15,537 bases of DNA from the NCBI GenBank assembly GCA_030616425.1, contig JAUWXJ010000033.1, positions 1-15,537 on the forward strand, read 5' to 3'. The translations under genes and the position numbers were made by a program. This DNA comes from Desulfobacterales bacterium. GTDB taxonomy: Bacteria; Desulfobacterota; Desulfobacteria; Desulfobacterales; C00003060. This document shows, piece by piece, positions 1-5,985 of the stretch (positions within the stretch are counted from its first letter, which is position 1; every line of letters begins with the position of its first letter). Below the pieces are notes generated by a model that did not search any database, was not told the DNA's origin, and saw only the letters and a list, made by a program, of their open reading frames with translations.

Positions 1-1
1 C

Positions 2-694
2 TGGTACTGGGATATGGACGCCGATCTCTACAGCATTTGCGCCATGGCGACAGCTAAGTCCATCGACGGCGTAAACTGGGAGGAAGACACAACCCTCACC
101 CAGTCGGAAACGTCACCCTTGGTAACGGGGGTCCACGACGATTGGAACCACGGCTCCTACGGCCCCATCGATGTGATCTACCAACCAGGCACCCTGAACA
201 TGGACGACGATCCCTGGAACTACAGCTACGTCATGTTCTACGACGGGAAAAACGGTAGCAACGAAGAAACCGGCTTGGCGTACTCCACGGATGGTAAGTA
301 CTGGACAGCATACGGTGGGAATCCCGTTCTTTGCAAAGGTCCCACAGACGCTTGGGATGACAACGATGCAGTATATGGGACCGTCCTTTGGGATGCCAAC
401 GGGTTCCACTTCTGGTACAGCGGAGGGGGCCAGGCTTCTGATGGTTTCGTGTATGCGGGCATCGGCTACGCCTTCTCCCTGGACGGCCTGACCTGGAACA
501 AGGCCCCGAACCCCATCTTCCATATCAATGATGAGGGAGCGTCTCATAGAGACGAACGGACCTATACCCCGTCGGTGGTCAATGACGTCAGGGGGAGGCT
601 GATGATGTACTATTCGGCCAAAAGTGATGATGGGGACTATGCCATCGGCCTGGCGGTGTTGAGGCATCGCAGAGACCGCGACTCCGACGACTGA
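2..694 (+). CDS. Beta-propeller glycosidase-like protein, 5' end outside window
   Basis: The reading frame is open to the left edge of the window, so this is the C-terminal part of a longer protein; the first in-frame ATG, at 14, need not be the start. What is visible resembles the five-bladed propeller families (GH43/GH32/GH130-like). Recurring blade motifs such as GLAYSTDGKYWT and IGYAFSLDGLTWNK alternate with aromatic strands (YVMFYDG, FHFWYSGGG, LMMYYSAKS), and Asp/Trp-rich loops follow each blade. The last residues (LRHRRDRDSDD) form a charged tail after the final strand. The catalytic acids of any GH family cannot be assigned from this fragment, so the substrate is unknown and the protein may only bind carbohydrate. 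Propellers of this type are often exported, but the N-terminus that would show a signal peptide is missing. No gene follows for about 340 bases. Confidence 0.6.
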   Translation, partial: WYWDMDADLYSICAMATAKSIDGVNWEEDTTLTQSETSPLVTGVHDDWNHGSYGPIDVIYQPGTLNMDDDPWNYSYVMFYDGKNGSNEETGLAYSTDGKYWTAYGGNPVLCKGPTDAWDDNDAVYGTVLWDANGFHFWYSGGGQASDGFVYAGIGYAFSLDGLTWNKAPNPIFHINDEGASHRDERTYTPSVVNDVRGRLMMYYSAKSDDGDYAIGLAVLRHRRDRDSDD

Positions 695-1036
695 GCCGGC
701 TGCCACTCTGATCACAGCAACGTTGATGAGTAAAGACGGGGTCAGCCCTTGACACGGGACAAACTGACCTGACCTAACAATGGCATCCGGGGGATGGCGT
801 GAAGCGGCCGTTGGTTCGCCTTGAGCGCTGTACCTGCCCGAACCACCTCGGGCCACCCCTGATGCCCACGTTATGTCACTATTATTCTCCTTGAACAACT
901 TTAAAATCTTCTCAATGGAATAATGGGGACGTTCATAAATATATAAATAAGTGGGGCTCAGGAGGAATTGGTTATATATTTATGTACGTCCCCCTCTCCC
1001 CCCAAATTTGAAACTGCTCAAGGAAGGAGCGGAGCT
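695..1036. other. Gene-free stretch with inverted repeats
   Basis: I see no credible protein gene here; the long minus-strand open frame over 113-898 mostly mirrors the propeller gene. The stretch contains a GGTCAG/CTGACC inverted pair (740-745 and 764-769) inside a GGGGTCAG-type sequence, and a longer AT-rich inverted repeat at 925-993. Both look like termini of small palindromic repeats. No transposase is present. Confidence 0.5.
925..993. repeat. 22-bp inverted repeat with GGGGAC ends
   Basis: The left arm at 925-946 and right arm at 972-993 are reverse complements over 22 bp with one mismatch, separated by 25 bases. The outer ends are GGGGACGT and ACGTCCCC and the inner part is AT-rich. 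The layout fits a REP/MITE-like palindrome of the kind mobilised by REP-associated tyrosine (Y1) transposases, but no such transposase is in the window. It lies about 45 bases upstream of the YbjQ-type gene and could affect its transcription. Confidence 0.7.
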
Positions 1037-1594
1037 ATGAAAATAATTCGACACATTGGCTCGCTGGCCTTCGTGCTCGGGCTCTTCACTGCAGTATTTG
1101 TCGGGATGCCATGGTACGTGATGGTTGCTGATGATCCGGTCGTGCCCTGGTGGCTCAGGATAGCGGTTTTCTGTCTTCTGGGCGGCATCCTTGTGGTTCT
1201 GCTGTCAGTGGCTCTCGAACAAAGAAAAATCAAGACATCAGGAGAGGGGGCACTCCCTACCGGGTCTGATCGCACGGTTCTGCTATTGAATTCCACAGCA
1301 CTGCCTGGCCGAGAGATCACGGAGATTCTCGGTCTCGTCCAGGGCCATACGGTATTTGCTATCTGGCTTGGCAAAGATCTATCCGCCATAGTCAAGTTGA
1401 TCCTTGGCGGCGAATTAACTGAATACACAGAGATGATGGGAAGGGCCCGGACAGTAGCTACTAACAGGATGATTGCCCGGGCCGCAGAGAAGGAGGCGGA
1501 TGCAATAATCAATGTCCGCTATATGACTACGAGCGTTGTGGGGAGTGCGGCTGAACTTCTGGCTTACGGCACGGCTGTCAAGCTCAGCGAATAG
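1037..1594 (+). CDS. Membrane-anchored YbjQ/UPF0145 family protein
   Basis: This 185-residue protein has two N-terminal membrane helices (about residues 7-30 and 39-62) followed by a soluble YbjQ-type domain (about 78-183). The domain contains the run LLNSTALPGREITEILGLV, then GELTEYTEMMGRARTVA, then a helix rich in Ala/Glu ending in ADAIINVRY. YbjQ (UPF0145, annotated as a putative heavy-metal-binding domain) forms ring-shaped oligomers; its role is not established. Classical YbjQ proteins are about 105 residues and soluble, so the membrane anchor is an added feature. I chose the ATG at 1037 over the upstream in-frame codon at 968 because an AAGGAAGGAG-type ribosome site precedes it and the upstream codons overlap the inverted repeat. 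The family assignment is reasonably firm; the function is unknown. Confidence 0.78.
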   Translation: MKIIRHIGSLAFVLGLFTAVFVGMPWYVMVADDPVVPWWLRIAVFCLLGGILVVLLSVALEQRKIKTSGEGALPTGSDRTVLLLNSTALPGREITEILGLVQGHTVFAIWLGKDLSAIVKLILGGELTEYTEMMGRARTVATNRMIARAAEKEADAIINVRYMTTSVVGSAAELLAYGTAVKLSE

Positions 1595-1621
1595 ATCGAC
1601 ACTAGCGCGGGGTCGGACCAA

Positions 1622-1738
1622 ATGAAAAAGCACGAGTTTTACAACAATAAGAATGTACTCATCACCGGCATGAACGAAGATAACCCTTCGACGAACAGCG
1701 ACGCCCATTGCAGAAACATGAAAGATACGCTATCTTAA
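1622..1738 (+). pseudogene. Truncated duplicate of the epimerase 5' end
   Basis: An ATG at 1622 opens MKKHEFYNNKNVLITG, which matches the first 16 residues of the epimerase starting at 2469 (MQGHEFYNNKNVLITG) except at positions 2-3. Frame and start position are the same. Homology stops abruptly at 1668, just inside the dinucleotide-binding motif, and an unrelated tail runs to a stop at 1736-1738, giving 38 residues. This is best read as the original start of the epimerase gene, cut off when the downstream cassette was inserted. It cannot encode a working enzyme. Confidence 0.8.
1631..1668. repeat. 38-bp direct repeat, copy 1
   Basis: Identical over 38 bp to 2478-2515. The copies are 847 bp apart and flank the two-gene cassette. 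Both lie in the same reading frame of the epimerase N-terminus. Confidence 0.92.
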
Positions 1739-1742
1739 ATCG

Positions 1743-1770
1743 TTGAGGTTAATCCTCAGGGCGCTATTAT
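1743..1770 (+). promoter_or_regulatory. Cassette promoter with palindrome in the spacer
   Basis: TTGAGG (1743-1748), a 16-base spacer and TATTAT (1765-1770) form a reasonable sigma-70 promoter. The palindrome TGAGG-TTAAT-CCTCA (1744-1758) covers the -35 box and spacer, a usual place for a repressor operator. The predicted transcript would start around 1777, about 8 bases before the ATG at 1785. Confidence 0.5.
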
Positions 1771-1784
1771 TCGGGAGAGGGCTC

Positions 1785-1982
1785 ATGCAACAAGACGAAT
1801 CTATACCACAGGATTTAGAGGAAACTCCTCTTGCAGAAGATGAGCCGACTCATAGCGAAGATGGTGTCGATCTTACCATGATCCGATGGATGCTCTCTAT
1901 GACGCCGACGGAACGTTTACAGACATTGCAGCAAAACGTTCGCTCGATCATGAGGTTGCGTGGTGACAAACCCCACACCTGA
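1785..1982 (+). CDS. Small acidic protein, partner of the nucleotidyltransferase
   Basis: A 65-residue protein. Residues 1-28 are acidic and probably disordered; residues 29-58 form a likely amphipathic helical segment with DLTMIRWMLSMTPTERLQTL. I chose ATG 1785 because a purine-rich GGGAGAGGG precedes it; the frame is also open from 1743, but that extension runs through the promoter. Its end overlaps the start of the nucleotidyltransferase gene by about 20 bases, which suggests translational coupling and a shared function. I recall a DLTxIRWML...TPxERL motif in small hypothetical proteins encoded next to similar nucleotidyltransferases in other bacteria, but I could not check this. It has no signal peptide or membrane segment. 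By position and size it could be an antitoxin or regulatory subunit; this is inference, not shown by the sequence. Confidence 0.68.
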   Translation: MQQDESIPQDLEETPLAEDEPTHSEDGVDLTMIRWMLSMTPTERLQTLQQNVRSIMRLRGDKPHT

Positions 1983-2457
1983 TTTTCTCCGGATTCTCGA
2001 AATCCTTGCGAAACATGAGGTCGATTTCATAGTTGTTGGCGGGGTTTGCGCAGTCCTTCACGGCGCGCCCGTGACGACCTTTGACATAGACATGGTTCAT
2101 TCACGCGCCCCAGAAAACCTTGACCGCCTCATATCAGCCCTCCAAGAACTGGATGCGTACTATCGAGGGCATGAAGATCAGCGTTTGACACCAGACTTGT
2201 CACATCTCTCGTCTCCAGGGCACCAACTTCTCGTGTCCAAGTTTGGCCCGCTGGACCTTCTCGGAACCATCGGTAGTGGGCACGGTTACGAGGACCTGTT
2301 TGAACACACGGTCGAGTTGGAGGCTGGTGGCTTGTTACTACGTATTCTGACCCTTGAACGACTGATCGAGATCAAGGAAGAGACAGGTAGTGATAAGGAC
2401 AAGGCCGTCCTTCCAATCCTGCGCAGGACTTTGGAAGAGAAGCTGAAGAGTTCATAG
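1960..2457 (+). CDS. Minimal nucleotidyltransferase (MNT/AbiEii-like fold)
   Basis: A 165-residue protein with the signature of the DNA polymerase-beta nucleotidyltransferase superfamily. VVGGVCAVLHG at residues 25-35 supplies the GG motif, FDIDMV at 41-46 gives the metal-binding Asp42 and Asp44, and Asp99 in KFGPLDLLG is in the right place for the third carboxylate. The C-terminal part is helical (LERLIEIKEETGSDKDKAVLPILRRTLEE). All three carboxylates are present, so it may be active. Relatives transfer nucleotides to tRNA or to partner proteins in toxin-antitoxin systems, or modify aminoglycosides. The start is GTG at 1960, or GTG at 1963, inside the end of the preceding gene. Only 11 bases separate its stop from the epimerase ATG, so it probably shares a transcript with that gene. 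No HEPN-type partner is nearby, which argues against a standard HEPN/MNT pair. Confidence 0.75.
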   Translation: MVTNPTPDFLRILEILAKHEVDFIVVGGVCAVLHGAPVTTFDIDMVHSRAPENLDRLISALQELDAYYRGHEDQRLTPDLSHLSSPGHQLLVSKFGPLDLLGTIGSGHGYEDLFEHTVELEAGGLLLRILTLERLIEIKEETGSDKDKAVLPILRRTLEEKLKSS

Positions 2458-2468
2458 AAGAACGTTAT

Positions 2469-3461
2469 ATGCAAGGACACGAGTTTTACAACAATAAGAA
2501 TGTACTCATCACCGGAGGACTGGGCTTTCTGGGAAGCAACCTGGCCATCAGGCTGGTTGAGCTGGGGGCCTCGGTCACGCTGTATGATGGCCTCATAGCA
2601 GACCTGGGAGCCAACCTTTTCAACATCGAGCCGATCAAAGATAAGGTTCAAGTCGTAACTGCCAATATTGGAGATCGCACGGTTATGGACGGCCATGTCG
2701 GCAACCAGGATATTATCTTTAACGTCGGTATGCATTCCTGCCATCTTGATTCAATGAAAGACCCGGTCTTTGATATCGAGACGAATGTCACGCCCCAGGT
2801 CAATTTTCTTGAATCCCTGCGTTATAACAATCCTGAAGCAAGGGTTATCTATATTGGAACACGTGCCCAATATGGCCGGGTTGATAACCCACCCATTACA
2901 GAGACAAGCCCTCTCAACCCCATGGACATCTATTCCGTATCCAAACAGGCCGTGGAATGGTACCACATGCTGTACGCCAAGATATGTGGGCTTTGCCCCA
3001 CCTCATTGCGCTTGGGCAATACCTATGGCCCCCGCCATCAGATGCGGCATGCCAAGTACGGCGTCCAGAATTATCTGATACGCCTTGCCCTCGATAATCA
3101 ACAGATAGAGGTCTTTGGAGACGGAAACCAAAAACGGGAATTGATATATGTGGATGATATTGTTGAATGCCTCTTGCTCTTGGGAGAAAAAGCCGAGTGC
3201 GTGGGCGAGGTCTATGCCATAGGGGCACAGGAGTCTGTTACTTTTCTAGAACTGGTAGAAGAGATTATCAAGGCCTGCGGGTCAGGCAGCTACACCCATG
3301 TCCCCTGGCCCAAAGACCGGGAGATTATCGAGGTGGGAGATGTAGTCACAGACTATAGCAAACTCACAGCCCATATCGGATGGGCCCCTTCGACCAGCTT
3401 GTCAGACGGTCTGAGAATGACTGCCGAGTACTATCGCAAGTACAGAGAGCATTACTGGTGA
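2469..3461 (+). CDS. NAD-dependent sugar-nucleotide epimerase/dehydratase (extended SDR)
   Basis: A 330-residue extended short-chain dehydrogenase/reductase. The cofactor motif TGGLGFLG gives Gly16, Gly19 and Gly22; Asp40 at the end of the second strand suggests NAD rather than NADP. Thr131 in YIGTRAQYG and Tyr155/Lys159 in YSVSK complete the catalytic triad. LRLGNTYGPR and RELIYVDDIVECLL are typical of the substrate lobe. Such enzymes act on NDP-sugars for surface polysaccharides; the exact sugar cannot be read from sequence. The length is normal and the protein looks intact. The N-terminal codons, from ATG 2469, lie at the junction with the inserted cassette, so residues 2-3 differ from those in the truncated duplicate at 1622. 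The 3' end overlaps the convergent CHASE2 gene by 10 bases. Confidence 0.88.
   Translation: MQGHEFYNNKNVLITGGLGFLGSNLAIRLVELGASVTLYDGLIADLGANLFNIEPIKDKVQVVTANIGDRTVMDGHVGNQDIIFNVGMHSCHLDSMKDPVFDIETNVTPQVNFLESLRYNNPEARVIYIGTRAQYGRVDNPPITETSPLNPMDIYSVSKQAVEWYHMLYAKICGLCPTSLRLGNTYGPRHQMRHAKYGVQNYLIRLALDNQQIEVFGDGNQKRELIYVDDIVECLLLLGEKAECVGEVYAIGAQESVTFLELVEEIIKACGSGSYTHVPWPKDREIIEVGDVVTDYSKLTAHIGWAPSTSLSDGLRMTAEYYRKYREHYW
2478..2515. repeat. 38-bp direct repeat, copy 2
   Basis: Second identical copy, inside the intact epimerase gene just after its start codon. Sequence beyond 2515 (the rest of the gene) has no counterpart after copy 1, and the codons directly before it (2472-2477) differ from those before copy 1. 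Confidence 0.92.
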
Positions 3462-4879
3462 GCACGTTGCGTCAGTTCGCTAAAATCAATCCTTCTAAAT
3501 TCAGAAACAACGATGTTGACAATCACCAGTTGCATTAGCATTGCGGACGGCCTCAGGAAGATGTGGAAATAGTAAAAAGTTAGGAATATCAAAACATACA
3601 AGATGATGAAATGAAGAAGTAAGGGCTCAAGGCGTTTTCTGGTCTCCTTGAAAAGGATGAAGAAAAACCGGAGTCCGTAGCTCCTGCCGTATATAGCCCT
3701 CCCCTTCTTACCCAGCCAAACAAACGGCCTAGCCTTTGACAAGACATTAGAGATCTTGGTCGCAATCCCCACCGTAGAGATATAACCCCACAGGCGTCGA
3801 AGTAAGAATACCTCCTTCTTTGTATAGAACAAATACGTGTAAAAAAGTGATACAAGAAAAAGAATTGCATAATATCTTCTTCCCGTCACTTCATAGATGA
3901 AATCCTTGTTAAGAAGGCCAAGGAGGAGGTTCGCATGTATCTTCACACCGGGAATGTAGCCGTACAACGGGATCAATTTCATGTCCCCCAATCCGGTAGC
4001 CGTGGCGGCCACAAACACGATCTTGTCTTTAAAAAACGCGGAAGGAACGCGCCCACCTCGAACATCGTAAAAGGAGAGCTCCCTGATCTTGTGGGTTCCC
4101 TCATGGATATAAATGTGTGTGCGGTAGTGCTCGTCCACCGGAATCTTGAGATCTGCCAGACGGACCGCAGTGTTTGAAAACACGACATCTTCACGTGCGT
4201 AGCCCTTGATCTGCCTGAAGACCTCAAGGGCTATAGTCGGGTACAACCCGTTGCCGATCTTAACAAATAGGGGGATTTTTCGCAGCACCCCATCGAAATC
4301 CGGGTAGACATTGGCCAAGCCGACTCCTGCAAGGGCTCCCTTGACTGAAGGGACCATGGGTTGAAAACCACCTTCCTGTATAAAGCTGGCCTCATGGGCC
4401 GTCGGCATCAAATATGAGTCTTGATTGAACATGCTCCCAGAGCGGTTTTGATTTGAGACAGAGCATACTGAAAAGACCCGTCCCTGCTTAATCGTATCTG
4501 CAAGTCTCTGATCGACCGTGGGGTCATCATGAGCGTCTGAGAAAAGGACATCATACACAACCGCCTTGGGATGACCGGCCACGACATTGGCCAGCATGTC
4601 CACCTGGTATCTCCTGTACGTGGCCGGGTTGTAAGCCCCGAGCTTGTTTAAGGTCCTGTCGTCAATCCCAACCAAGACCAACTCGCTGTATGTGGCCCCC
4701 GTCTTTTCCCTGAGACGTTCCTGAGCTACCAAAAATTGTGTGTAGAGGGTATTGTCTGCTTGAGTGAAGAGGTTGGAAATAAGCCCTTTGAGCATTATGG
4801 AGATCAGAAGAACGGCGAAACCCGCCAGTGCAAGGGAAAACACGACAAGGTATTTGTTAAAACTGAGGTGATCCTTCAC
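3452..4879 (-). CDS. CHASE2 sensor protein without an output domain
   Basis: A 475-residue membrane protein. An N-terminal helix (about residues 9-32) is followed by an extracytoplasmic CHASE2 domain (about 35-330), recognisable by LVLVGIDDRTLNKLG, AVVYDVLFSDAHDD and DKIVFVAATATGLGD. Further membrane segments follow at about 336-353, 420-440 and 443-460. CHASE2 proteins normally end in an adenylate cyclase, histidine kinase, Ser/Thr kinase or GGDEF module; here the chain stops about 15 residues after the last helix (SEFRRIDFSEL). A basic stretch of about 65 residues separates the first C-terminal helix from the last pair, which is unusually far apart. The start overlaps the stop of the fecR-like gene by 4 bases (ATGA arrangement), so the two are co-translated. 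It could be a ligand-sensing subunit, a structural protein, or an old receptor that lost its output. Confidence 0.85.
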   Translation of the reverse strand: MKDHLSFNKYLVVFSLALAGFAVLLISIMLKGLISNLFTQADNTLYTQFLVAQERLREKTGATYSELVLVGIDDRTLNKLGAYNPATYRRYQVDMLANVVAGHPKAVVYDVLFSDAHDDPTVDQRLADTIKQGRVFSVCSVSNQNRSGSMFNQDSYLMPTAHEASFIQEGGFQPMVPSVKGALAGVGLANVYPDFDGVLRKIPLFVKIGNGLYPTIALEVFRQIKGYAREDVVFSNTAVRLADLKIPVDEHYRTHIYIHEGTHKIRELSFYDVRGGRVPSAFFKDKIVFVAATATGLGDMKLIPLYGYIPGVKIHANLLLGLLNKDFIYEVTGRRYYAILFLVSLFYTYLFYTKKEVFLLRRLWGYISTVGIATKISNVLSKARPFVWLGKKGRAIYGRSYGLRFFFILFKETRKRLEPLLLHFIILYVLIFLTFYYFHIFLRPSAMLMQLVIVNIVVSEFRRIDFSELTQRAHQ

Positions 4880-5667
4880 TCGTGTGTGAAGCCTCCTTGC
4901 CCTGAAGGGCCGCGGTTTGTCTGACGAAGGGGAATCCCGGGGCGGCGTGCAAGCCGGTCACGTTTTTTGTTCCATATAACCCATGCATCACGTAACTCGG
5001 CCTCCATGTCAAGGGCTGATTTGGAATATTTTCCTTGAGCGTCCACGGTAATCTGCTTCAATGCTCGCACGATTTCAACCCATTCTTTCATCGTCACAGG
5101 ATGAGGCCCTGACACTGGTACCGGCTCCTTGATGCGCGCCTCAGAGGGTTTTTCAGAATCGGGTTGATCAACGAGATCACCCCAGGGGCGCACTTCCACC
5201 TCGCCTTCGTAAACCGCGATCCTGGTAGCACTCGTATTGGTATCCACGCCGAACATTGTCCCGCGAATGGCACAAACCGTTTTGTCTGTGCGCACCTTGA
5301 AGGTATCCTGCTTGGAAATTATTTTTCTTGCATTCGCCCAGAGCCTGCCTGTGCCCATAAAGAGAGAAACCTGCCTCGACTCTTTCTTAACGCATATCTT
5401 CTCTAATGTCTGAACCGTATTTTGGTCCATACGAATCACCGAGCCCGCAACCAGGCTTATCTCACAACGGGAATCTGCACCGGTCTTGATCTGATCCCCT
5501 GCGAAAACCGCCATGTCGAACTCGGCCTTGCGCCAATCCTGATCGGCCCTTTTTGCAAAAACCTCACCTATCAAAAAAGTCAGGGTGCCCATCTCGCCGG
5601 GCTGACTACCGGCAAAAGCGCTGCCCGGCAAAAAAACCAGTAAGACAAAGCAGAGTAATCTCTTCAT
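4876..5667 (-). CDS. Exported FecR-domain protein
   Basis: A 263-residue protein with a clear signal peptide (MKRLLCFVLLVFLPGSAFA, cleavage near residue 19). Next comes a FecR domain (about 25-160) with the characteristic succession AEFDMAVFAGDQIKTGADS, SVIRMDQNTVQTL, FKVRTDKTVCAIRGTMFGV and IAVYEGEVEV. The C-terminal 100 residues are charged and helical. This is the stand-alone periplasmic type of FecR domain, not the TonB-linked iron-citrate regulator: there is no cytoplasmic segment, no sigma factor and no TonB receptor nearby. The gene is first in a two-gene operon with the CHASE2 protein, a pairing I know from Desulfobacterota and other phyla. The FecR domain may bind or tune the CHASE2 ectodomain in the periplasm (inference). 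A strong promoter lies about 30 bases upstream. Confidence 0.87.
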   Translation of the reverse strand: MKRLLCFVLLVFLPGSAFAGSQPGEMGTLTFLIGEVFAKRADQDWRKAEFDMAVFAGDQIKTGADSRCEISLVAGSVIRMDQNTVQTLEKICVKKESRQVSLFMGTGRLWANARKIISKQDTFKVRTDKTVCAIRGTMFGVDTNTSATRIAVYEGEVEVRPWGDLVDQPDSEKPSEARIKEPVPVSGPHPVTMKEWVEIVRALKQITVDAQGKYSKSALDMEAELRDAWVIWNKKRDRLARRPGIPLRQTNRGPSGQGGFTHE

Positions 5668-5704
5668 GGTATAACCCTTTTGTTATCAGTTCGGATCCAT
5701 AAAT

Positions 5705-5734
5705 AGTGTAAACGCAGTCTGAGCCATCTGTCAA
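5705..5734 (-). promoter_or_regulatory. Sigma-70 promoter of the fecR-like/CHASE2 operon
   Basis: Read on the minus strand: TTGACA (5729-5734), an 18-base spacer, TACACT (5705-5710). The predicted transcription start near 5698 leaves about 30 bases before the ATG at 5667, with AAAAGGG as a modest ribosome site. Confidence 0.65.
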
Positions 5735-5773
5735 CAGGCTGTTGCCCAAACAAAAATTCCTTTGAGCGGTCAT

Positions 5774-5896
5774 TAAAACGTTTTTTGCTAATAAATCTTG
5801 GCGAAGCGGAAGATTTGCGATCTCAACTGTTTGAGCCCGAAGGGCGAGTTTTGAGATCGCCTGGAGCGAGCCTTAGATTTATCAAAAAACGTTTTA
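5774..5896. repeat. Nested palindromic element (three-tier hairpin)
   Basis: Outer arms 5774-5798 and 5875-5896 share TAAAACGTTTTTTG and ATAAATCT in inverted orientation, with three extra bases in the left arm. Middle arms GCGATCTCAA (5817-5826) and TTGAGATCGC (5851-5860) are exact inverses. The centre is the hairpin GCCC-GAA-GGGC (5835-5845). Direct repeats TCAACAGGCT at 5731-5740 and 5932-5941 flank it. It lies between the divergent fecR-like and DUF401 promoters. Confidence 0.85.
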
Positions 5897-5943
5897 GACA
5901 AAGCGAAAAGGGTTTTGTGGACAACAATCCCTCAACAGGCTCT

Positions 5944-5971
5944 TTGACAGTTAGTTGGTGTGTGTTATAAC
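5944..5971 (+). promoter_or_regulatory. Sigma-70 promoter of the DUF401 gene
   Basis: TTGACA (5944-5949), a 16-base spacer and TATAAC (5966-5971), with a TGT extension before the -10 box. The predicted start of transcription, near 5978, is only about 8 bases before the ATG at 5986, and there is no Shine-Dalgarno sequence. Confidence 0.72.
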
Positions 5972-5985
5972 CCTGTATACTAACT

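Noticed and set aside
113..898. Long minus-strand open frame (261 codons) opposite the propeller gene
   Set aside because: It overlaps a plus-strand frame with clear blade motifs, its composition is that of an antisense frame (many Val, Gly, Arg, His), and no family or ribosome site is visible.
2455..2475. GTTATATGC at the right end of the cassette as an integron attC core
   Set aside because: It does not fit GTTRRRY, there is no matching inverse core 50-130 bases upstream, no integrase is near, and the left border has no attI-like site.
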